This document shows positions 1 to 5,367 of a stretch of 7,970 nt of DNA, one piece after another. Numbering within the stretch: position 1 is the first letter of the stretch; every line of letters begins with the position of its first letter. The stretch comes from Streptosporangiaceae bacterium (GTDB lineage: Bacteria; Actinomycetota; Actinomycetes; Streptosporangiales; Streptosporangiaceae). The stretch covers positions 1 through 7,970 of the forward strand of contig JASHXW010000055.1 of the NCBI GenBank assembly GCA_030043395.1, in the 5' to 3' direction. A model generated the notes under the pieces. That model worked only from the letters and a program-made list of their open reading frames with translations. It ran no database searches and was not told where the DNA came from. The translations under genes were made by a program, and so were the position numbers.

Positions 1-1
1 G

Positions 2-196
2 ATACTCGCGGCGGCACTCCAGCGCACCGCAGAGGACATGCGGTCCTACGCGCTCAAGCGCGAGGCCATACGCCGGTCGTTGATCGCGGCGGACGAGGCG
101 GAGGCCTATCGCCACGCCTTGCGGATGCTGGCCGGCCTGCCAGCGCTCGCGCAGCCGTGGGAGCCAGATCCGGACCGCGGGCCGCCGGCGCGCTAG
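2..196 (+). CDS. C-terminal end of an unidentified protein (5' end outside window)
   Basis: An open frame with no stop runs from the window edge to a TAG at 194-196, giving 64 visible residues. The stretch is alanine-, arginine- and leucine-rich and looks helical (for example EDMRSYALKREAIRRSL, then EAYRHALRMLAGLP). It ends in a short proline-rich tail, PWEPDPDRGPPAR. Third codon positions are strongly G/C, which supports real coding. I recognise no family or catalytic motif, so no function is assigned. It lies 77 bp upstream of the enolase start on the same strand; whether the two share a transcript cannot be told. Confidence 0.5.
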   Translation: MLAAALQRTAEDMRSYALKREAIRRSLIAADEAEAYRHALRMLAGLPALAQPWEPDPDRGPPAR

Positions 197-261
197 ATGC
201 GGCACGGTGCACGAGACCACAGGGTGAGCTGCCGCTGTGACCCAGGATCAGGTTCTAGTTC

Positions 262-267
262 GGAGGG
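262..267 (+). promoter_or_regulatory. Ribosome binding site fixing the TTG start of the enolase gene
   Basis: GGAGGG lies 6 nt before TTG at 274. An in-frame TAG at 256-258 closes the frame just upstream, and no ATG or GTG lies between them. The TTG is therefore the only standard start that uses this strong Shine-Dalgarno sequence. Confidence 0.75.
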
Positions 268-273
268 ATTGAG

Positions 274-1560
274 TTGGAGCCATCGACAAGCGCAGTGATC
301 AGCTCGGTGAGCGCACTGGAAATCCTTGATTCGCGCGGCCGCCCGACCTTGCAGACGACGATCACTCTTTGGGACGGAACTGTCGCGCGGGCCGGCGTGC
401 CGTCCGGGGCGTCTACCGGAAGTAAGGAGGCGGCCGAGCGCCGAGATGGCGACGACACCCGATACGGGGGACTGGGCGTCCTCGAGGCCGCAGAGGCCGT
501 CAATGGCGAGATCGCGCTCCGTCTTACCGGGCGAGAGTGGCCTGATCTTGCTGCGATCGACGCCGCATTGATCGAGCTAGATGGCACACGGGACAAGTCA
601 CGGCTGGGCGCCAACGCCATTGTTGGCGTCTCGATGGCCTGTGCTCGCGCACTAGCTGCATCCAGCGGCCAGGCACTGTGGCAATGGCTGACCCCGGACG
701 GTGTTGCGCCGCGGCTGCCGGTTCCGCATTTCAACGTCGTCAACGGTGGCGTGCACGCGCCCAACGCGCTTGACTTCCAGGAGTTCATGATCGCTCCGCT
801 TGGTGCGCCTTCATTCCCCGCGGCGGTACGAGCTGGAGCCGAAGTGTATGCCGCCCTGCGCCGGCTGCTTGAGGCAGACGGGCAAGCCACCGGCCTGGGC
901 GATGAGGGCGGTTTCGCGCCCCAGATCGCCGAGCCGGAGCAGGTGCTCGACCGGCTCGTGGCTGCGATCGCTGACGCTGGCTATGTGCCGGGGCGCGAGG
1001 GCGTGGCGATCGCGCTCGATCCGGCCGCGAGCGAGTTTCATGGCCAGGATGACCGGTACCGGGTCGCAGACCAGGCGCTGTCGAGCGCGGACATGATCGA
1101 GCGATACGCCCAGATCGTCGACCGGTACCCGGTCTGGCTGATTGAGGACGGCCTGGCCGAGAGCGACTGGGACGGCTGGGCGGCGCTCACCCAGCGCCTC
1201 GGTGACCGGGTCCAGCTGGTGGGCGACGATATCTTCGTCACTAATCCGGCGATCATCGCCGAGGCGATCAGCCGTGGCGTCGGCAACAGTGCGCTGATCA
1301 AGGTCAACCAGGTCGGGACGGTCTCCGAGACGCTCGCAGCAATGGCGACGTGCCGCGATGGCGGTTATGCACAGGTCGTCTCGCATCGGTCCGGCGAGAC
1401 AACCGATACCTTCATCGCCGACCTCGCGGTCGGAGCAGGCTGCGGGCTGCTCAAGTCAGGCGCTCCAGCACGGGGAGAGCGCGTCGCGAAGTACAACAGG
1501 CTGCTGGAGGTAGCCGCAGCCAATCCAGCCATGCCGTACGGAATCGCTCCGCGCAGCTAG
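274..1560 (+). CDS. eno: Enolase (phosphopyruvate hydratase), probably a second, diverged copy
   Basis: Enolase interconverts 2-phosphoglycerate and phosphoenolpyruvate in cytoplasmic glycolysis and gluconeogenesis. The 428-residue length is normal for the family. Visible landmarks are the mobile loop SGAST (44-48), the substrate-loop H161, E170 (QEFMI), the catalytic acid/base E211 in GDEGG, metal ligands D249, E291 and D318, the catalytic base K343 (LIKVNQ), H371-R372-S373 (SHRSGET) and K394. All expected catalytic residues are present, so it should be active. Some normally conserved positions differ: DSRGRPT replaces DSRGNPT (R23), and NGGVHAPN replaces the usual NGGEHADN (V160, P163). The neighbours are not the ftsB-type division gene that usually follows the housekeeping actinobacterial enolase. 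I infer a paralogue. The start is TTG, fixed by an upstream stop and a GGAGGG site. The family call is very secure; paralogue status is inference. Confidence 0.95.
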   Translation: MEPSTSAVISSVSALEILDSRGRPTLQTTITLWDGTVARAGVPSGASTGSKEAAERRDGDDTRYGGLGVLEAAEAVNGEIALRLTGREWPDLAAIDAALIELDGTRDKSRLGANAIVGVSMACARALAASSGQALWQWLTPDGVAPRLPVPHFNVVNGGVHAPNALDFQEFMIAPLGAPSFPAAVRAGAEVYAALRRLLEADGQATGLGDEGGFAPQIAEPEQVLDRLVAAIADAGYVPGREGVAIALDPAASEFHGQDDRYRVADQALSSADMIERYAQIVDRYPVWLIEDGLAESDWDGWAALTQRLGDRVQLVGDDIFVTNPAIIAEAISRGVGNSALIKVNQVGTVSETLAAMATCRDGGYAQVVSHRSGETTDTFIADLAVGAGCGLLKSGAPARGERVAKYNRLLEVAAANPAMPYGIAPRS

Positions 1561-1562
1561 CG

Positions 1563-1582
1563 GTCGGGCCGCCCGGGCCGAC
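1563..1582 (+). terminator. Possible GC-rich hairpin after enolase
   Basis: Two nucleotides past the enolase TAG lies an imperfect inverted repeat. GTCGG pairs with CCGAC, and an inner CC/GG pairs across one bulged G. There is no T-tract, which is common in high-GC actinobacteria but makes the call weak. It may separate eno from the ettA-led group. Confidence 0.25.
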
Positions 1583-1771
1583 GACCTGCCATCCGGGGCA
1601 TCGTGCCGAGTGACTGCGTCGGCCTGGCTCCGCCGCCCGGCGTTGCGCTACTGGGCCCAGGCGCGAATCGCGGCCAGGCAGAGGTGCGGCTAGCCTTCGT
1701 GCGCTGTGCGGGCCGGGTAGTGTAGGCGTTAGGCGGAGGGGCTCGCCGCAAAACGCGCTCAGGCCAACGGT

Positions 1772-1790
1772 CCCTGTCTGGCGGACAGGG
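1772..1790 (+). promoter_or_regulatory. Hairpin covering the translation-start region of the ettA-like gene
   Basis: CCCTGTC (1772-1778) and GACAGGG (1784-1790) are perfect 7-bp complements around a 5-nt loop, TGGCG. The right arm ends 10 nt before the ATG at 1801. It contains the only purine-rich, Shine-Dalgarno-like stretch upstream of that start (ACAGGG). Folding would hide the ribosome site, so translation might be controlled. The hairpin is seen directly; the control is inference. Confidence 0.35.
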
Positions 1791-1800
1791 TGCGTGCGGC

Positions 1801-3459
1801 ATGGATCAGATTTTCGCTTTTAATCATGCGCGGAAGGCCTTCGACGACAAGGTTGTCCTTGACGACCTGACACTTGCCTTCTTGTTCGGCGCCAAGGTCG
1901 GCGTGGTTGGCCCGAACGGCACCGGCAAGTCGACGATGCTGCGAATAATGGCGGGAGCTGAGCAGCCGTCCAATGGCGAAGCCTGGCTCATGCCGGGTTA
2001 CTCAGTGGGCATCCTGGAGCAGGAACCCCGCCTTGACGACACCAACACGGTTCTCGGCAACGTGGAGGATGGCGTCGCTGAGACGAAGGCGCTGCTCGAC
2101 CGGTACAACGCGATCGCTGAGCAGATGAGCGCCGGATATTCCGACGAACTGCTCGAGGAGATGGGGCAGCTTCAGCAGCAACTGGACTACAAGAACGCCT
2201 GGGACCTCGATAGCCGGCTCGAGCAGGCAATGGACGCGCTGCGCTGCCCGGCACCAAGCGCCCACGTCGCGGTCCTGTCAGGCGGCGAGCGCCGCAGGGT
2301 CGCCCTCTGCCGGCTCTTGCTGTCCCAGCCAGACTTGCTGCTGCTGGACGAGCCTACGAACCACCTTGACGCCGAGAGCGTGGCCTGGCTGGAGCAATAC
2401 CTCGAGAAGTATCCCGGCACCGTCGTGGCTGTGACCCACGACCGATACTTCCTCGACAACGTCGCCAACTGGATACTGGAGCTGGATCGCGGGCGCGCCT
2501 ACCCGTACTCGGGCAACTACTCCACGTACCTGGAGACCAAGGCTGCCCGGCTGAATGTTCAGGGTGCTAAGGACCTCAAGCTGCGCAAGCGATTGCAAGA
2601 CGAGCTGGAATGGGCCCGCTCCAGCCCGCCGGCCCGCCAGGCCAAAGGCCGGGCCCGCCTGCAGCGACTGGAGGAGATGTCAGCCGAGGCCGACAGGCAC
2701 CGCAAGCTCGACTTCGATGAAATCCAGATCCCGCCTGGCCCGCGGCTAGGCACGAAAGTGGTCGAGGTCAGCGACCTGTCCAAGGGATTCGGTGATCGCG
2801 AGCTGTTTGAGGACCTGAGCTTCAGCCTGCCTCAAGGCGGCATCGTCGGCGTCATAGGGCCGAACGGAGTCGGCAAGACCACCCTGTTCAAGCTGATCAC
2901 CGGAGAGACGGACCCGGATGCCGGAGCCGTCGCGATCGCCGACAGCGTGCGCATCTCGTACGTCGACCAGCTCCGCGTCGGAATCGATCCCGACAAGACG
3001 GTCTGGGAGGTAATCTCCGGCGGGGATCCCGTCATCCGCTCCGGCCACGCCGAGATCCCGAGCCGAGCCTACGTAGCCGCCTTCGGGTTCAAGGGAGCAG
3101 ACCAGCAGAAGCCAGCCGGACTGATGTCCGGCGGGGAACGCGGCAGGGTCAACCTTGCGCTCACCCTGAAGCAAGGAGGCAATCTGCTCCTGCTGGACGA
3201 GCCGGCCAACGACCTGGATGTAGAAACGCTTTCCTCGCTGGAACAAGCGCTGCTCGACTTCCCTGGCTGCGCCATGATCACCAGCCATGACCGCTGGTTC
3301 CTGGACCGGATCGCGACGCACATCCTCGCGTGGGAGGGCGAAGCTAGCTGGTTCTGGTTCGAGGGCAACTTCGAGGCTTACCAGAAGCACAAGGTCGACC
3401 GTCTCGGCGCCGAGGCAGCAAGGCCGCATCGCGTCACCTACCGCAAGCTCGCCCGCTGA
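1801..3459 (+). CDS. ettA: EttA-type ABC-F translation factor (energy-dependent translational throttle), diverged
   Basis: ABC-F proteins are soluble twin ATPases that bind the ribosomal E site. EttA gates the first elongation steps according to ATP/ADP ratio. The 552 residues match the family length (E. coli EttA is about 555) and collinear motifs run throughout. The first domain has Walker A GPNGTGKS (37-44), the inserted arm at about 90-140, signature LSGGE (159-163) and Walker B LLLLDEP with catalytic E184. The P-site tRNA interaction linker spans about 240-310. The second domain has Walker A GPNGVGKT (353-360), signature MSGGE (442-446), Walker B with E467, and SHDRWFLDRIATHIL. No membrane segments are seen. 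Oddities are SSPPARQ (274-280) where actinobacterial EttA usually has a Lys/Gly-containing SNAKGRQ-like stretch, and DEPANDLD instead of DEPTNDLD (A469). It probably heads a group with the next two genes. Family call is firm; being a second copy is inferred. Confidence 0.92.
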   Translation: MDQIFAFNHARKAFDDKVVLDDLTLAFLFGAKVGVVGPNGTGKSTMLRIMAGAEQPSNGEAWLMPGYSVGILEQEPRLDDTNTVLGNVEDGVAETKALLDRYNAIAEQMSAGYSDELLEEMGQLQQQLDYKNAWDLDSRLEQAMDALRCPAPSAHVAVLSGGERRRVALCRLLLSQPDLLLLDEPTNHLDAESVAWLEQYLEKYPGTVVAVTHDRYFLDNVANWILELDRGRAYPYSGNYSTYLETKAARLNVQGAKDLKLRKRLQDELEWARSSPPARQAKGRARLQRLEEMSAEADRHRKLDFDEIQIPPGPRLGTKVVEVSDLSKGFGDRELFEDLSFSLPQGGIVGVIGPNGVGKTTLFKLITGETDPDAGAVAIADSVRISYVDQLRVGIDPDKTVWEVISGGDPVIRSGHAEIPSRAYVAAFGFKGADQQKPAGLMSGGERGRVNLALTLKQGGNLLLLDEPANDLDVETLSSLEQALLDFPGCAMITSHDRWFLDRIATHILAWEGEASWFWFEGNFEAYQKHKVDRLGAEAARPHRVTYRKLAR

Positions 3460-3465
3460 GCCCCC

Positions 3466-3469
3466 GGAG
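3466..3469 (+). promoter_or_regulatory. Ribosome binding site of the 116-residue protein gene
   Basis: GGAG lies 5 nt before ATG 3475, inside the 15-nt gap after the ettA TGA (3457-3459). It supports this start and co-transcription with ettA. Confidence 0.5.
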
Positions 3470-3474
3470 CTGAG

Positions 3475-3825
3475 ATGGACGAGGATGCCATCGCCGTGAT
3501 CTTGCGCGCGGAGCGGATCATCTACCGGGCAGGCTGGCGGCTGCTCGAGGAGGTAGCGCTAGAGAGCCTGGCCCGCACCCGAGGACTGTGTCGCGCGCCG
3601 CTGGAACCTAGATCAGGGGTGATCCAGCTCGTCACCTACGACGGCCAGCACATCGGCCATGTCCGCTACGACCACGCCGCCGCACCAGGTCGGGAATGGG
3701 TGGCCGTACCGCAGCCACGGGCTCGGCCAGTCGGCTACTACCGCAGCGCTCAGGAGGCTGCCGAGGCGCTGGCCCGAGCCTGCGGCAAGCTCGGTCCGCG
3801 GATCCCGGGCCAGCAAGAGAACTAG
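3475..3825 (+). CDS. Small protein of unknown function, coupled to the ettA-like gene
   Basis: The 116-residue product is not a family I can name. Residues 1-35 look like an amphipathic helix (DAIAVILRAERIIYRAGWRL). Residues 48-66 look like a beta hairpin (VIQLVTYDGQHIGHVRYDH). A tryptophan-containing strand WVAVP (75-79) leads into GYYRSAQEAAEALARACG (87-104). This last 'strand, then G-x-Y-x-S-x-x-E-A helix' shape recurs in small actinobacterial proteins. There is no signal peptide, membrane span or catalytic motif. The gene starts 15 nt after ettA with its own GGAG site, so it is very likely in the same transcript. The next gene begins 83 bp later. Coding is supported by third-position G/C bias, position and ribosome site. 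A role connected with EttA would be guilt by association only. Confidence 0.7.
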   Translation: MDEDAIAVILRAERIIYRAGWRLLEEVALESLARTRGLCRAPLEPRSGVIQLVTYDGQHIGHVRYDHAAAPGREWVAVPQPRARPVGYYRSAQEAAEALARACGKLGPRIPGQQEN

Positions 3826-3899
3826 CGCCAAGCCGAAGGCGCGAACATGCAGGTCGATGCGGTCAGCGAATGGCAGCGCCAAGGGAACGGGCACAGGTG

Positions 3900-3904
3900 G
3901 GAGG
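3900..3904 (+). promoter_or_regulatory. Ribosome binding site selecting the GTG start of the pyrophosphatase gene
   Basis: GGAGG lies 4 nt before GTG 3909. The frame is open far upstream and another in-frame GTG lies at 3897, but that codon adjoins the ribosome site itself. Starting at 3909 gives METQVIVEVP, which aligns without gaps to the N terminus of actinobacterial pyrophosphatases. Confidence 0.65.
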
Positions 3905-3908
3905 ACAC

Positions 3909-4703
3909 GTGGAAACGCAGGTCATCGTCGAGGTGCCCCAAGGATCGCGGAACAGGTACGTGATGGATCACGCAAGCGGGCGGATCCGGCTGGAACGGAT
4001 GCTCTTCACCTCGACGCGCTATCCCTTCGACTATGGCTTCATCCCGGGCACGCTGGCCGAAGACGGCGATGCGCTCGACGCGATGATCCTGCTGAGCGAA
4101 CCGACGTTTCCCGGCTGCATGGTGACGAGCAGGCCGGTGGGCGTGTTCTGGATGCACGACGAATACGGACCCGATGCGAAGATTCTCGCCGTTCCGGCCC
4201 ACGACCCTCGGTACGCGGACATCGTGGATCTTGGTGATGTGCCTGAGCACCAGCGCAGCGAGATCGCCCAGTTCTTCGACCTCTGCAAGGAGCTGGAACC
4301 GGGAGTGAGCCCCGACGTCCGGGGCTGGCAGGACCGTGCCGCCGCGGACCAAGTTGTCACTGCGGCGCTCGCGCGCGCCGCCGGCTCGGCGCCTGTCGGG
4401 CACCGGGTCCATTGCTTTCGGGATCGGAAGCCGTGCTCGTGTGGCAGCTACGTCCGCCGCCGAGGAGTTGCGAGACCGGACCGTAGCGGCGGTCGCAATG
4501 TTCAAGCCGGAGTTCGGCGGATGGGTCGTGCGTATCTATCCGGGAGGAATCAGGCAGCGTGCCAGTCTCGCCCCGGGGGATGGCCTGGCATGATGCCTGG
4601 CCTGCCGGACATGGCGACAGGGCGGTCGTCTTATTCGGTTGCCTACCGCGTCATGCCTGGTTCCATGTCGCGCGGGGTGACGAAGCTGGTCAGGCGAGCG
4701 TGA
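3909..4703 (+). CDS. ppa: Class I inorganic pyrophosphatase homologue with changed active-site residues and a read-through tail
   Basis: Family I pyrophosphatases hydrolyse cytoplasmic diphosphate to phosphate using Mg ions. Residues 1 to about 160 align position for position with M. tuberculosis Ppa. Present are E8, R30, Y38 and Y42, the metal aspartates D52, D54 and D57 (DGDALDA), D84-E85, D89, K91 and K127. Three active-site positions differ: R16 for the lysine equivalent to E. coli K29, V18 for E31, and C126 for Y141. Activity may therefore be reduced or altered. Relatives stop at about 160-170 residues; here the frame stays open to residue 264. The extra 100 residues have no recognisable fold, are rich in Arg, Gly and Ser, and run 61 bp into the convergent sixA gene. 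I suspect a lost stop or a frameshift near 4390-4410. The housekeeping ppa is probably elsewhere. The family call is firm; function and the true 3' end are uncertain. Confidence 0.85.
   Translation: METQVIVEVPQGSRNRYVMDHASGRIRLERMLFTSTRYPFDYGFIPGTLAEDGDALDAMILLSEPTFPGCMVTSRPVGVFWMHDEYGPDAKILAVPAHDPRYADIVDLGDVPEHQRSEIAQFFDLCKELEPGVSPDVRGWQDRAAADQVVTAALARAAGSAPVGHRVHCFRDRKPCSCGSYVRRRGVARPDRSGGRNVQAGVRRMGRAYLSGRNQAACQSRPGGWPGMMPGLPDMATGRSSYSVAYRVMPGSMSRGVTKLVRRA
4441..4593 (+). CDS. Possible small ORF or gene remnant inside the pyrophosphatase tail, other frame
   Basis: In the frame one base ahead of the pyrophosphatase, GTG 4441 opens 50 residues ending at TGA 4591-4593; an internal ATG lies at 4498. 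The product has a helix-like part (SAAEELRDRTVAAVAMF) followed by a compact GGWVVRIYPGG strand. It looks more protein-like than the overlapping tail of the pyrophosphatase frame, and many third positions are G/C. A weak GGAAG lies 10 nt upstream of the GTG. It may be a genuine small gene, the remains of a longer one, or the displaced end of the pyrophosphatase reading frame. I recognise no family. Confidence 0.28.
   Translation: MAATSAAEELRDRTVAAVAMFKPEFGGWVVRIYPGGIRQRASLAPGDGLA
4582..4602. terminator. Inverted repeat, candidate bidirectional terminator between convergent genes
   Basis: GGCCTGGCA and TGCCTGGCC flank a 3-nt loop, TGA. The arms are nine bases long with a single T/T mismatch. 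The repeat lies 40 bp beyond the sixA stop and after the pyrophosphatase domain, where two opposing transcription units meet. There is no T-tract. Its loop coincides with the TGA of the small ORF at 4441-4593. Confidence 0.4.
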
Positions 4704-5215
4704 CCGGGTGCCAGTTCGGACCACGGCCCGTCGACCTCCAAGACGGCAATTGCAGCGGTGGGGAACTTCTCCCGCATCCGATCGAACGGCGCGGCGGTGC
4801 CCTCGGGCGTTGCCCGGCGGCCGCGTCCTTTGTCCGTCCGCGCCAAAGCTAGGGCTAGATCCGGCACGGCGGGATCGTGGCCGACGACAACAACGGTCCG
4901 TGCCGCGGGCGGGAGGCGGCGGACAAGGTCGAGCAGGCTTCCGGCCGACGCTTCATAGATTGCTCTTTGGAAGCTTGTCGGCGGCTGAGCGCCGATTTCC
5001 CCCTCCGCCAGCTGCCACGTATCGCGTGCCCGGCGAGCCGTGGAACATAGCACGTGATCCGGAACACAGCCCGCCAGACGTAGCCAATGTCCGGCTCTAG
5101 GGGCATCGCGACGCCCACGAGTGCCCAACGGGCGGTCGTGATCCGCAACTCCTTCTGGCCACGCCGACTTGGCATGGCGCAGGAGCACCAGCTTGCGTGA
5201 CGTCGGTGCATCCAC
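4643..5215 (-). CDS. sixA: SixA-type histidine phosphatase (phosphohistidine phosphatase family)
   Basis: The 190-residue product belongs to the histidine phosphatase (phosphoglycerate-mutase-like) superfamily, SixA branch. These enzymes remove phosphate through a phosphohistidine intermediate; E. coli SixA acts on phosphohistidine proteins. The SixA-type motif LLRHAKSAW carries the nucleophile H14 and R13. R62 in the CSTARRARDTW stretch is the second phosphate-binding arginine. E88 lies in IYEAS and the second histidine H113 in VVGHDP. The C-terminal part KFPTAAIAVLEVDG plus FVTPRD is typical of actinobacterial members. No signal peptide or membrane segment is seen, so it is cytoplasmic. The start is GTG 5215, with an in-frame stop at 5249-5251 upstream and no clear Shine-Dalgarno sequence. 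It follows the MutS-like pair by 152 bp on the same strand and converges on the pyrophosphatase. The true substrate is unknown. Confidence 0.88.
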   Translation of the reverse strand: MDAPTSRKLVLLRHAKSAWPEGVADHDRPLGTRGRRDAPRAGHWLRLAGCVPDHVLCSTARRARDTWQLAEGEIGAQPPTSFQRAIYEASAGSLLDLVRRLPPAARTVVVVGHDPAVPDLALALARTDKGRGRRATPEGTAAPFDRMREKFPTAAIAVLEVDGPWSELAPGHARLTSFVTPRDMEPGMTR

Positions 5216-5311
5216 GGCAGGAGCATGCCACGGCGCTCTTGATCCGACTCACACCAGGCTGGCGTTCCGGGCAGCGGACAACGTTCGCGAGAAGCCATGT
5301 TCGCCCAAAGG

Positions 5312-5340
5312 AGCCTGCTCAGGCTTGCGGCCGGACGGCC
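5312..5340 (-). terminator. Tandem hairpins after the MutS-like operon
   Basis: On the + strand, 5312-5325 is a 6-bp inverted repeat (AGCCTG/CAGGCT, 2-nt centre) and 5329-5340 is GGCCGGACGGCC. Both lie 28-59 nt past the TAA of the downstream MutS-like gene (5368-5370, - strand). In the - direction the second hairpin is followed by CCTTT. They could end or weaken transcription before sixA. I saw no convincing promoter in 5216-5367. Confidence 0.35.
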
Positions 5341-5367
5341 CCGGTCAGGCGCTGGCAAGTTTCAGTG

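Noticed and set aside
609..628. 7-bp inverted repeat CGCCAAC/GTTGGCG
   Set aside because: It lies inside the conserved enolase GANAIVGVS coding segment and is explained by codon use.
255..890. 211-codon - strand open frame opposite enolase
   Set aside because: It is antisense to well-conserved enolase and rich in Ser, Ala and Arg, a typical shadow frame.
1718..1723. TAGTGT as a -10 box upstream of the ettA-like gene
   Set aside because: No sequence resembling a -35 box lies at the expected distance, so a promoter cannot be supported.
2746..3429. 227-codon - strand open frame opposite the second ATPase domain of the EttA-like gene
   Set aside because: It is antisense to conserved ABC motifs, has no ribosome site and no recognisable fold.
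3824..3884. Two copies of AGCGCCAAG about 50 bp apart before the pyrophosphatase gene
   Set aside because: They are short, imperfect beyond nine bases, and have no third copy; probably chance.
3822..4505. 227-codon - strand open frame opposite the pyrophosphatase
   Set aside because: It mirrors the conserved pyrophosphatase domain, and its product is arginine-rich without motifs.
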